A stretch of 39,517 bases of DNA from Triparma columacea. Taxonomy: Eukaryota; Sar; Bolidophyceae; Parmales; Triparmaceae. The notes under the pieces were generated by a model. It had not been told where the DNA came from, searched no databases, and worked only from the letters and a program-made list of their open reading frames with translations. Location of the stretch: assembly GCA_030267965.1 (NCBI GenBank), contig BRYA01000362.1, positions 884 through 40,400 of the forward strand. The letters are read 5' to 3'. Every line of letters starts with the position of its first letter. Position 1 is the first letter of the stretch. Both the position numbers and the translations under genes were made by a program. Shown here in pieces: positions 28,641 through 38,496 of the stretch.

Positions 28641-29418
28641 CTAAAAACCATATTCTCCATACACACCCTTGTGGTCCTTGAAGCCGGCCCTAAGGGTGAA
28701 GAAAGATAGAGGGTTGAGTGGAGGTGGAAAGGTGGGTGGGGGTGGGGGGTGGGGGGTGAGGGTGTGGAAGGGTGGAAGGGGGTTGAAGGCGAGGGGGTAG
28801 AGCGAGGCGAAGCGAATAGAATAAATTAGGTTACTCATAAATCGTTCATATCATCCAATTGACGCGTCACAACAATACTCCTCGCTACAGTTTGCCAGAC
28901 AAAATTATACAACCAATGCCATCGCTCACCTTTTCAACCCCCTCTGATGCCGCTTCACGGCGTCGGGGTCCATGTTGCCACCGTGCCAATTGCTGTACTT
29001 CGCCTTGTCCACAACCCCAATATTATCCGTCCCACTACGACGAGCGAGGCAAGTGCGGCAATTGAAACAAGAGGATCGTACAACGGACAGTTTGCGTTAG
29101 TGTGAAAGGGATAAAGGGGGTAAAATGCATTCCCACTCACCTAACCTCCTGCTTCTCGAAACCACCTTGGTCGTCCGTGACGTACACCACCCGTCCAGCA
29201 CCACCAACACCTCCAGTCTTCATCGTCAAGAAAGCCAGCCTCTTCCTGCCTTCCGTCATTGCCTCCTCAAAAGAAGGAGGATGAACCTCGAACATTTCTC
29301 GACACTCCTCCAAATCCTCCTCTACCTCAAAAGGCTTCTTCGGAAGACTAACAATCACCCTTCGAAGCGACCTATACAGAGATCTGGCGGAGGCAGCATT
29401 TGATGCAGTGATGGACAT
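28641..29418 (-). CDS. LYR-motif (LYRM) protein, probably mitochondrial
   Basis: Three exons, 29141-29418, 28930-29034 and 28641-28689 (143 residues), both introns phase 2. The LYR motif is at residues 14-16 within ARSLYRSLRRVIVSLPKKPF, a typical Complex1_LYR start followed by a basic helix. The middle is acidic (FEVEEDLEECREMFEVHPPS) with a second helix (FEEAMTEGRKRLAFL). The C terminus has DPDAVKRHQRGLKRAGFKDH. LYR proteins bind the acyl carrier protein and act as assembly factors or subunits in mitochondria (Fe-S cluster, complex I, II or III assembly). I cannot tell which LYRM subtype this is. It is divergent to the EXPERA-like gene, across the AT-rich island. Confidence 0.78.
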
Positions 29419-29549
29419 GCTTTCAGACTAGGAAGGTGTGAATCGCTGAGATGGTTTGGGTAATTTTGGTGAAAGGGTGGAATGCGGTTTGGAAATGGAG
29501 TTTGGTTCTGAATTAAAAGACCAATGCGGCGATAAAGGATGGCGTCAAG

Positions 29550-29990
29550 TTTAATGTATCCCACGATGTTGAAATAATGGCAAATTTTCAAATTGTGTCA
29601 TTAATAGATTATTTTTTGTTATTAATTTTACTATCAGACTATTCGAATCAAATTTTAAGTGTTCAAGATATTTTTGGTGTCTTTACGTTAGAATCAATAG
29701 TTATAAAAATAATTTTTTTTCTACAAATGTATAAACACTTTAAAACATTCAAATTAATCTTAATTTGTATTATATAATGGTAGAATGAAAGATTAGAAGT
29801 AAAAAGTAATTATTATTTTACAAATTTGCCACTCTGTCTTTGATTCCAATTAAAAATATTAAAAACTGCTTAAGATATAATTTAATCACAAGAAAAACAA
29901 ATGTAAGATTTTTATGCATTCAATAGTGCATCATCGGCGTCAAATTAATAACATTTAAAAAAACTAGCCGTAGCTCGTCTTATACTGATT
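29550..29990. other. Very AT-rich island
   Basis: By hand count, 29581-29880 contains 59 G+C in 300 bases (about 20%), against roughly half G+C in the flanking genes. An 8 bp word ggcgtcaa occurs just before (29541-29548) and just after (29936-29943) the low-GC stretch, in the same orientation. The only long frame (29577-29777) is a hydrophobic Ile/Leu/Phe stretch expected from composition. No gene is called. It is part of the 720 bp divergent gap between the LYR and EXPERA-like genes. Confidence 0.85.
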
Positions 29991-30138
29991 ATTTCGCGTT
30001 TTCATCTTGAGTAACCTAACGTTACTGTCCAAGCTCAAGCGCATTACATTGTATATTTACCCTACGTCTTATCCAAAAGCTAAACCCCCAACAACATATC
30101 CTAAGGACAACAGAACCCCGTCTACTTTTGAAAACAAC

Positions 30139-31135
30139 ATGGCCCCTTCCCCGCTTCGCTTCGCGTATCGCTACTGGTCTGTGATTTTCATGGCCGTGTG
30201 CATCGGTGCTGTGGTATTCCTTCCCCTTGTAGAGGAGAAGGGTGTTCTCGTGGAGCCTACCGAAGCTGATAGTGTGGTTGCCTTTTTGACTTCGATTCCT
30301 CTCATCGTCGCAGTATCCGTTACCGTTGCAGGCCTTGCTTGGTCTCTCGGGTACCTTGGACTTACGTCCCTCCCTGACACTGAGGTGATGGCCATGTGCT
30401 GGCACCTTACCAATGGGACATGGTGGTCTTGTGGTTGCGACAGTTGGTCGGGGTTGTTTAAGATAATGCCGAGGATGAGGAAACTTTATTTGATTTTGGA
30501 TAACAAGCACGGGATCAACTTTGCTGACCAGACCAAGGTGAGGAAGGGGAGGAGTGAAGGTGATGCCCATTTTCCCTCAACAATCATCTAAACAGTAATG
30601 ACTAACCTTCTTCGCTGGTTCCTTCTAGTGGTCTCCCTGGAACCCCGCACAGTCTGCTCTCGAGTCCGTATACTGGGCTGAGACAACCGTCCACGTGCCT
30701 CTTGCCCTTTTAAGTTTTTACCTCTACGCCACCCGGAGCCCCCGCAGATACGTCGTGGAGGCGTTCCTGGGGGGAGCGCAACTGGTGGGGTGTTATGGGT
30801 ACTATGGGCCGGAACTTCTGATATGGCTAAACGGGTTCCCGACGACTTGGCCGGACAATAAGATCATTTGGTGGCTAGGTGAGCACAAAGGAATGCTGTT
30901 AGGGTGGGGTGGGGTGGGGTGGGGCGGGGGGGTAGGTTGAGACCTTGTATCGTGTTTGTTTGCTTATACATATTCTAACTCCTCCCCCCTCTTTCCCTTT
31001 CCCTTCATAGGGATAGGTTGTGTTCCTATAGTTTGGTGTCTCTGTCCTATCCTTCTAACCGCTCGCGCTTTCTTTATGGTTGATAAGGAGATTAAGAAGA
31101 AGGGGGGAGGAGGAAGGAAGGAGAAGAGTTACTAA
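30139..31135 (+). CDS. EBP/EXPERA-like polytopic membrane protein
   Basis: Three exons, 30139-30537, 30629-30878 and 31011-31135 (257 residues). The upstream open frame from 30007 has no ATG before 30139. There are about five membrane segments: VIFMAVCIGAVVFLPLV, IPLIVAVSVTVAGLAWSLG, HVPLALLSFYLYA, FLGGAQLVGCYGYYGPEL and CVPIVWCLCPILLTA. The arrangement CWHLTNG...WSPWN...ESVYWAETT..VPLAL...AQLVGCYGYYGPE resembles the EXPERA fold of emopamil-binding protein (sterol delta8-delta7 isomerase) and TMEM97, with the acidic residue in YWAETT in the expected place. The C terminus is a basic KKxx-like tail, compatible with the ER. Membership is tentative; a sterol role would fit the neighbouring desaturase-like gene. 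Confidence 0.62.
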
Positions 31136-31285
31136 GACGATCCGGAGGGGGGGCGAGGGAAAGAGGGGTGGGGGTGGTGGGGGTGGTGAATGATATAAGA
31201 CTCGTAGACGCCTGATAATAAAAATTAGAATACAGGCAAAGAATCAACCCCTCCTTTTGTATTCCAACGCACTAAAATGCCTTAT

Positions 31286-31301
31286 ACCCCCCCCCCCCCC
31301 C
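31286..31301 (+). repeat. Poly-C tract
   Basis: A C homopolymer of about 16 bases in the gap between the converging EXPERA-like and desaturase-like genes. Such tracts recur in this window and are likely sequencing-error hotspots. Confidence 0.85.
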
Positions 31302-31319
31302 CACCCCTTCTCTCATTCT

Positions 31320-32701
31320 CTATTTCCCCAAGCTGCTTTTACTAACCCCCTCATACCTTTCCGTCAATTGATCCTCCTTAACAATCCTATCCCCCTCTTT
31401 ATACTCTCTCCTCGTTCCTAACAGTCTATCCCAGATTTGTACATACTGCCCGTAGTTCTGACGAGGCATACGGTGGTGAACATCATGGTCTTTAGGGTCG
31501 TATAATGTTACACCTAACAACGACCATTTTACATCGAAACGTGTGTGGTTAAGGGACGCCATAATACCAGCAGCCAGTAAAAACAAAACGACTCCAAACA
31601 GGTGTACCTTTATGCCTGCCTTTGTTAGTACCCAGATTGCGAACCAGTGTAAGTATTCCCCGATATGGAATTCAACCGGGTGTACATTGACAGCGTCTAA
31701 GTTCCCGCGGGAAGGGGCTTTTTGTTTGTGGTGGTGCTTGTGGATGTAAGGGTATACCCAATGGAGGTGGAGGAAACGGTGGGCTGGGAAGGAACATTTG
31801 AGAAAGGAAGAAGGAGGGGGGGGAGTTAGGGGAGGAATTATATTGGCCATAGCTGTCACAATCCAATTTTGCCTTATCATCTCACCTAAGGAGTATGGTA
31901 GGTCGTAAAAAACGAACAGCAACGGCAAAGGTAGAATGGTGTTTATGAATGTTGCGGAGGAAAGAGTTGACGGTATAAGGTGAGGGTTGTTATGGCACCA
32001 ACGGAGGAGGAGGAAAATGAAGGGTGGGATCGCCATCTAAGGGAGGAGAGCGGGGAGAAGGGGGGTTTAGGGTGTGTGCGTAAGGGGTGGAGGAAGGGGT
32101 GGATCTTTGAAAGGGAGAGGCTATTTTACTCACCTTGCTGCAGCCGATGAAAAGGATGTCCTGCATGTCCAAGTGGTCCAGGTGCTGCGTGAGATGATTG
32201 TATAGATTTTTGGCGGCGGGAAGGGGGGGGTTGAGTGTCGGTGTGGTGGATGAACCTTGGTGGTTGTGAACAACTTGGACGTGAAAGTGTATTTGAGAGC
32301 CCAAAATCCACCGATAGCTCATCTTCAACGGACGGCAGTTTCTGAAGCGCGCGACGCGCTCGTACGACGTGCTCATTCGACTTGCTGCTGCTCTCAACCT
32401 CTCTGTCCAATCCCTCAACTCCTCTCTCCAACCCTCTCATATCGAGTCGTCCCTTCTTTGTTTGATAATTAGTGTTGAAAGCGGTAGCATTCCCTTAAAC
32501 ACTCACCTTCCCCCTGACGGGAACAACCTTGGTCTTCCCTCCCCTCTTGTAGTAGAGTTTCATGGCCGTATTAACAAGCTCTAATTGGACAAGGAGGACA
32601 GCAATGAAACTGAGTGTCCTTAGATACGTCCATTCCTTTATGCGGTAACCAGACATTAGTGAATAAAGGACATCACGAGGATCAGCCATCGATGACATCA
32701 T
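31320..32701 (-). CDS. Sterol desaturase / fatty acid hydroxylase family protein, with a frame break
   Basis: Exons: 32507-32701, 32134-32455 (frame changes inside), 31886-32036 and 31320-31783. Exon 1 encodes a membrane helix (TLSFIAVLLVQLELVNTA). Exon 2 starts as a coiled coil (RGLERGVEGLDREVES) and ends as LNPPLPAAKNLYNHL / LDMQDILFIGCSK, but these are in different frames: the 322 bp exon is one base out. The last two exons are clear and carry the three di-iron His boxes: HRFLH, HKHHH and HDVHHR, plus HTRFD and YGQYVQIWDRLLG. This is the membrane di-iron FA_hydroxylase/sterol desaturase (ERG3/ERG25) fold of the ER, which hydroxylates or desaturates sterols or fatty acids. Substrate unknown. 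The break near 32290 may be an assembly error, a mini-intron, or a real mutation. Confidence 0.75.
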
Positions 32702-33352
32702 TTTGTAACGTCAAAGAAGGGTAGATGAATGAGGAAATGAGGCAGAAAGTATTGCCAAGTTGTTTTTGCCTCTGTTCATCTGAGCACCGACGAGATTCGA
32801 AGAGCTGGAAATTTTCCTCATCTCGGCTTCGGCTTCCTTTTTCTCATCTTTGTCTCTCACATATTTAGTCGATTATTGGTTGATTGTACGTATGATATAA
32901 CAATATGATGTAGTATCACTTTATTTCTTAGGGTTTTTATGTCCATCTATAGCATAACATCCTTCGTACAGTCGTCATGAGGGCTAAAAATGGGGGTCAA
33001 ATATCTTCACGGGAATAGCTGAGGTTGTTGGGCAAAAAATGACACTTTGAAGGATCGATTTGTGGATTTGTTGTATAATTAGGGCTAATATGTAGCACCA
33101 CTTTCACTCAAACGCTTCAAAAGGCTTAACTAACCCCATTGTAACCCCAAACCCCCTTAATGCTCTAATCGTAGGATTCTTGGATTGTCTTTAATTATCT
33201 CAATATCCACGATATACAACATAAATACACTGGATACGCATTGGATACTCATTCAAATCACATCAAAACACTCGAAACACCATTTAAACAAACATATATA
33301 CCCATATATACCCCCTTTATAAACACACACACACTCCTCCTACCTATTCACC
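32702..33352. promoter_or_regulatory. Divergent intergenic region desaturase-like / Rab
   Basis: About 650 bp, moderately AT-rich, between two outward ATGs. No gene or RNA is visible. The last 60 bp before the Rab ATG are CA/TA rich (catatatatacccatatatacc) and probably 5' UTR. Confidence 0.45.
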
Positions 33353-34440
33353 ATGAGCCGTAGCACAGACAACCCTTACGATATGCAAATTAAGTTGCTT
33401 ATGATAGGTGACTCAGGTGAGTCAAAGTGTCAATCGTCACGCGTCACACCTTCTCAACTTTACACACACAAAGTCAATCCTAACACCTTCCCCTCACCCT
33501 GTTCCACCTCTTCTAAACTCCCCAACACCCAGGTGTCGGTAAGACGTGCCTACTCCTCAGGTACGCAAACGATTCCTTCAGCCCGACATTCATAACGACC
33601 ATCGGCATTGACTTCAAGATCAAGAACGTCGAGATCGACCAGAAGAAGATTAAGCTCCAGGTGAGGACGAACCGGGGTAGGGGTACAGGAGGGGAGCACA
33701 GGTTTAGGAGGCAAACCAAACTTAGGAGTCACGACACTTGGGAGTCAAAACACTTGGGAGTCAAACCACTTGGGAGTCACGCCACTTGGCCTGTTCCCCC
33801 TTGGCTTATATACCTTTCTCCGCGCCTTCTCTCATCTACCCCAAAACTCAACCTCCCTCCCCCCCTCCCCCACTTCCACCCCCTCTCCCAGATCTGGGAC
33901 ACTGCCGGTCAAGAGCGTTTCCGCACCATCACAACCTCCTATTTCCGCGGTGCTCAAGGTATCCTCCTCGTCTACGACGTGACCGACCGTCGTTCCTTCG
34001 ACTCCATCCGTAACTGGATCAGTCAAATTCAGCAGCACGCTGATGTGAGCGTTAACAAGATCCTGGTGGGGAATAAGTGCGATATCACGGAAGAGAAGGT
34101 TGTTAGTACGGCGGAAGGACAGAAACTTGCTGATGAGTATGGCATCGACTTCTGGGAAGCCAGGTGAGGACACAAGGGCTGGTGGGAGGGGTGGAGGGGG
34201 GGGGGAGTTTTATTTTGTGCTGGGGATTTCTTTGTCTTTTCTAACTCTCTCTCTCTCTCCCCTCCCCCCCCAACACTTAACAGTGCGAAGAACGATATCA
34301 ACGTTGAGCAGTCCTTCATCTCCATCGCCCGCGCCGTCAAGGACCGTCTAATCGCCGACGGCGTAGGAGGACCCAGCAAAGGTGGAGGCACTTTCCAACC
34401 TAAAGACGTTAAGAAGGGAAACGGAGGATGCTGCAAGTAA
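33353..34440 (+). CDS. RAB8: Rab GTPase, Rab8-like
   Basis: Four exons, 33353-33416, 33533-33660, 33892-34163 and 34284-34440 (206 residues, exact in frame). All Rab motifs are present: P-loop GDSGVGKT formed across intron 1, effector/switch [18 protein letters not shown], switch [26 protein letters not shown] and SAK. The C terminus GGCCK carries the CC pair for double geranylgeranylation. [12 protein letters not shown] and [12 protein letters not shown] are closest to the Rab8/Rab10/Rab13 (plant RabE) group. Rab8 directs post-Golgi traffic to the plasma membrane and, in flagellates, to cilia. FWEASAK has W-E-A where most members have M-E-T before SAK. It is convergent with the tRNA methyltransferase gene. 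Confidence 0.93.
33722..33788 (+). repeat. 16 bp tandem repeat in intron 2 of the Rab gene
   Basis: Four units of the type ttgggagtcaaaacac (33722-33737, 33738-33753, 33754-33769, 33770-33785) with small differences. Confidence 0.9.
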
Positions 34441-34861
34441 GGGTGGAGGGGGAAGGGATTAAGGGGGAAGGGAAGGTGGTTTGAAAGGGAAGATTTTGAG
34501 AGGGGAAGGGGAGAAGATGAAAATAAGGGGGACTTTGTTTTCAGAAAACGAGACAAGACTAAATTAACAACACACAAGACCACCGACTCTCCTACACTTT
34601 TTCAACACACATCTAAGAATAACAACTCGAGCGAGCCTTTTACCTACCAACCTTGAATGTGGCGAAGGAGAGAAACGCAGTATGTCCCCTCATTGTCTTT
34701 GCGTTGTATGTGTGTGTGTGTGTGGAGGATAATACGTGTGAGATGAAAAGATTTTTGTTTGAGGCTTCTCATTGCCCTTGAAGCTGCATGGAATATATAT
34801 AGAGAGGTTGTCACCCTTAAATTCTTTTCCTCCCGTCGCTTTTACATATTCCCCTCAACAA
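34441..34861. other. Convergent 3' region Rab8 / TRMT61A
   Basis: About 420 bp between two stops. It contains a short (TG)n run at about 34707-34724 and a TA-rich stretch before the methyltransferase stop. No gene seen. Confidence 0.5.
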
Positions 34862-36124
34862 TCAATGCCTCCTCACCTGTTTAGGTCTCGTCCGAAGCTC
34901 AGTTTTCCCTCCCCTCCCCCCCCCTAATCCCCCCCCACGGCTCGCTTCGCTCGCCGCCCCCTCCTCAGCCTTCCTTTTCTCCCCCGTCTTCCTGTCACTA
35001 ACAGCCTTATTCCCATAATAAAACGGTAAATCGCAAACGATCTCATCCTCCACCAAAACGCAGTCAACGCAGTACTCCTTAAGCCTAACCTCCATCGTGT
35101 TCACACTATGAAACCCCGCGGCCTCGGCGGCCGCGCAGAACTTCTGGCTCTGCTCGATGCAGGGTGAGTAGCTGCATATTTTACCGTTGGGTTTTATTTT
35201 ATCAGCCGCCCCCCCCACAGCCTCCCAGGGTTCAGGTAGGTCAAGGAAGATAGCGTCTGCTGATGAGTCTGGTACGAAGTCCCCGAACCCCCCCACGTCA
35301 CCTTCCCTCTTCCCGCATACGTCCCTGTGTGTAACAGTGATGATATCGGCGAGTCCGTTACGCGCAAACTCATCACGAGCCTTGGTCACACGGTCCTCAT
35401 TGAACTCGTACGTCCAAACTTTACCACCGGGGGAGACCGTCCGAGCGATGGCTGTGCTCATAGCACCGCTACCTGTCCCGCTCTCTAGGACTACGGAACC
35501 AGGCTTTAGGTCTAGGTATAAAATCACATTACACTGATCGAGGTCGTGGACTATCTGCGTACGGTGGGGTAGGGAGGACGACCAGAGCTCGGGGGTTGGG
35601 CGGAGGGCGAACACGAAACCGTCGGTGGAACGGGAGGGGACCTTTACGCCGAACTCTTGACCGAGGAAATCGTCGTGGTGGAACGTCCCGTTACGGTTGC
35701 TGTGCTTGGAACCGGGGGAGGCGTAGACGAAATCTAATTCTGAGACGGACGAGTATATTACTACCAGATCACCAGCGGATATGGTGGAGGAGCGAGGGAT
35801 GAGGGACTCAGTGAAGGAGGAGCACGAGGTGAAGGTGGGGGATATTTGGTCGTCAAGGGCAGCATTTGATGCTAATCCGTTCATGTGATCAAGCTCTGGG
35901 GATTGGGGACGAGATAGCATAGGATGTAAGAGGAGGCGTAAATGAGGTGCAATATAGTCGAAGGAGGTGTAACAGGGGTGTAATTTGGAAGATTGTGCGG
36001 AGCCCTCGATTTCTCTATTGCAGTTCTTACCATCTTTTGAAGTCTCAACGCTTGGATTATATCTCTTTATACCACTCTTAACAATTGTTCCCTCGTGTAG
36101 TACGTGAGGCTTCGCAAAATGCAT
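34862..36124 (-). CDS. TRMT61A: tRNA (adenine-58-N1)-methyltransferase catalytic subunit, TRMT61A/GCD14-like
   Basis: Intronless, 420 residues from the ATG at 36124. The core begins near residue 110 (STISAGDLVVIYSS). It has the SAM-binding motif VVLESGTGSGAMS (about 211-223), the acidic motif YEFNEDR, and the catalytic-region motifs FLDLPEPWEAV (about 293-303) and CSYSPCIEQSQK. This matches TRMT61A/Gcd14, which methylates A58 in the T-loop of tRNA with the TRMT6/Gcd10 partner in the nucleus. Human TRMT61A has 289 residues; the excess here is a 100-residue N-terminal extension of biased composition and a basic C-terminal tail (RKTGEKRKAEEG). Internal Mets at 35920 and 35884 could be the real start. 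Confidence 0.9.
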   Translation of the reverse strand: MHFAKPHVLHEGTIVKSGIKRYNPSVETSKDGKNCNREIEGSAQSSKLHPCYTSFDYIAPHLRLLLHPMLSRPQSPELDHMNGLASNAALDDQISPTFTSCSSFTESLIPRSSTISAGDLVVIYSSVSELDFVYASPGSKHSNRNGTFHHDDFLGQEFGVKVPSRSTDGFVFALRPTPELWSSSLPHRTQIVHDLDQCNVILYLDLKPGSVVLESGTGSGAMSTAIARTVSPGGKVWTYEFNEDRVTKARDEFARNGLADIITVTHRDVCGKREGDVGGFGDFVPDSSADAIFLDLPEPWEAVGGAADKIKPNGKICSYSPCIEQSQKFCAAAEAAGFHSVNTMEVRLKEYCVDCVLVEDEIVCDLPFYYGNKAVSDRKTGEKRKAEEGAASEASRGGGLGGGRGGKTELRTRPKQVRRH

Positions 36125-36264
36125 GGCTTCAGAGTAAGGTGAGAGTTGTCAAGATGGGGGAAGGGAGAGAGGGAGGACAATAACTTCGGAATAACCCCAC
36201 AATTTGGACTTTGTTTCATTTATGCACACTAATTCCTAACGCCCATATACATCAATCTAGTGAG
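36125..36264. promoter_or_regulatory. Divergent promoter region TRMT61A / unknown gene
   Basis: 140 bp between two outward ATGs; no motif stands out. Confidence 0.4.
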
Positions 36265-37976
36265 ATGAGCGAGCCCTCCCCACCTCCAGAGCCACCTCAG
36301 TGGGCCGACGAGAGTCTAAAAGAGCTGGTAAATAATTTGGAAGCATCTGTTTGGGTACCATCCGTCGATATCGGAGCTCTTTATGGACAGCTCCAGAACC
36401 TGGACAAGCGCAGTTCGAAAGTTTGCTTGAACCTACTTCTAGTCAAGAATATCTGGCTTTTTGATCGTCTCTTCTCGTTTGTCTCCTATTGTGAGCAGAC
36501 ACATCCCAACCAGCGGAATACATACCGAAAATCCAGGGGAAGAGCTGGATTATTCGAACTGGATCAGTTATGTATTTGTTGGAACAATCCCTTCTCGTTG
36601 CTCGACGAGCGGTCAATCCTTGCATTTATGGAGTTTTTTCAGCCGGCGTTGGCCACGGGGGATAATATTGAGACGACTATCATTAACGCGCTCGTGAACA
36701 GCGGCTTGCAGTACATTGACTTGGACGGCAACACATGGGGTCAGGTAAAGTTGAACTGGCATTCACGTCCTGGGAGCTTGCAGGGCTTGCCTGATGATCC
36801 TTCTAGTATCATTGGGTTTGATGCCATTCGTTGTACCGCTCTGGGTCTGCTAATTCGCGCTCCGTCGTTGCTAACAATCCAGCATCCGAGTGGGACGGTG
36901 TCGGAGGTGCGCCTGCCATGCATAATCAAGCCTGCAACCAACCGAAAGGATGCCACGAAGATCATCAGGACTCTGTGTAATAGGTACGTAACGCTAAATT
37001 ATCTATTATATTCCTATTGCTTTCTAACTAACAAACACCCACTCTCGCTTTTCACCCTGCAGGTTCTTCGGGGACCAAAATTCACTCGGGAGGGTAAAAT
37101 CACGACTTGTGCGCTCTCTGTTTCCGCCGCCCGTATGCCACTTGAACAATTATGCGTGCATCTTGCACAAAACAATCGCAGTTGCAGTGTCGAATGCTGT
37201 TTTGCTGGCAGAGGACTTGGCGGAGGGGGAGGAGCTGGACAAGCGAACCGTTGGGATTCTTTTCAGTGCAGCGACAGACGAGAATATGAAGGCGATGGGC
37301 CTTGACCCCGTGAGGGTAACTGTCGTGGAAGCTCCATGTGACGGCAGCAGTGGGGGCTACGTTTTGTTGATGTCCTACAAGAAAGGGTGGGCGACCATCA
37401 TGAGGAGTGACAAGATGTGTGTCGACGTAGCGCGGTAAGACTGGAGGAGGGGTGCGCGGATAACGTTATGCACACATCAACTAACACAATTTCAGAGTCA
37501 ATAACGGCATGCTGGGGTTGCCGGACGTCTCCGAGGAGACACTGAAAGAGAATCGCCCGAAGTACTTTGCGCTGCAGCATGCGCACAATTCGAGGCTCAG
37601 CGCCAGTATAACAATGGGGAATTTCCGCAGGTGTCTTGCCCTGAAGTTCCGTGCGTTGGTGGAGGCAGTCGAGGAGAGTTTGCCAGCTAATCACGAGCTG
37701 AAAGGATTGATCTGGTTGGATTTTACCGCCTGTTTAAATTGCTTTACCGTTGGAGCCCCACTTGGGTGGGGGGGGTTGGAGGCGACGTGGATGTCGATGG
37801 GACTTGATGATTACAGGGAAACGGTGAGGAAGATGATACGTGATGGAGATTTTGTTGTCAAATTCCAGGGGAAAGAGGGGGAGAGATTGAAGTTTCTTCT
37901 GAAGTTGAGGACTGGGATAATAAACGCGTCCATGGGGGTTGGCAAAGGTTTCTGCAAATCTGTTAGTTCGGGTTAA
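36265..37976 (+). CDS. 523-residue protein of unknown family
   Basis: Three exons, 36265-36983, 37063-37434 and 37496-37976 (sum exactly 524 codons). Donors are GTACGT and GTAAGA; the acceptors TGCAG and TTCAG lie behind CTAACAAA and CTAACACA branch-like sites. The protein starts with a Pro-rich acidic segment (MSEPSPPPEPPQWADESLKE), then is mixed alpha/beta and soluble: AIRCTALGLLIRAPSLLTI, SNAVLLAEDLAEGEELDKR, VRVTVVEAPCDGSSGGYVLL, KGWATIMRSDKMCVDV, and a C-terminal LIWLDFTACLNCFTVG. No membrane segment, signal peptide or motif that I recognise. Good coding frame and splice consistency make the gene itself credible. Confidence 0.72.
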
Positions 37977-38434
37977 CGCTTGTGGATTCTGCAGCGGACT
38001 TGGGATGGGGGGGGGGGGAGGGGACGAGAGCACCATGGGCAACGGGGGGGGGAGGAGGGGGAGGGGGAGGACCGCCTTTTGAGGGAACCAGGGCTCCTTG
38101 GGCGAAGTAAATAAGAGGGAGAGACGTGTTTTCCGTTGAAATAAAATAAGCTTGTGCTTCCCCCCCCCTCCCCACTACGTTCCATTCCCCCCTCCCCCCC
38201 CATCTCCCCCCTCTCCATTCCCTCCCTCCTCTCCCCCCTCAACCATAACTTCAAGTCGTCTTCTTTCCTCTCTTTACCTTTAATTCTATCTCGTATGAGG
38301 AGACCCCAGTCCCTTCGACACCGGGTCAGCACCTCGATTATATCCTTGAAAAAAGTTCCGAGTTCCTTATAATTAAGGGTACGCGCACTGTCCTTCCTTC
38401 TACAACGCCATCGAGGCCTTCTTTGCCTAAACAT
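37973..38434 (-). CDS. Doubtful hypothetical protein
   Basis: A 153-codon frame with an ATG at 38434. Only the first 52 codons look coding (LNYKELGTFFKDIIEVLTRC and RRDWGLLIRDRIKGK); a GTAAAG donor-like site follows them at about 38280. The rest is Gly/Glu-rich read-through of a purine-rich tract and then Pro/Ser. Either a short two-exon gene whose second exon I cannot place, or non-coding sequence between the converging unknown gene and the IleRS gene. Confidence 0.3.
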   Translation of the reverse strand: MFRQRRPRWRCRRKDSARTLNYKELGTFFKDIIEVLTRCRRDWGLLIRDRIKGKERKEDDLKLWLRGERREGMERGEMGGEGGMERSGEGGGSTSLFYFNGKHVSPSYLLRPRSPGSLKRRSSPSPSSPPRCPWCSRPLPPPPSQVRCRIHKR

Positions 38435-38496
38435 TATAGAGGCGTATTATAGAGGCGTATATAAACTAGACGAAATCCATTGAAAAATCACACTGA

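Noticed and set aside
29577..29777. 66-codon hydrophobic plus-strand ORF with an ATG
   Set aside because: In about 20% GC DNA, long Ile/Leu/Phe/Lys frames arise by chance; no homology is recognisable. It could be an organelle fragment but is not evidence by itself.
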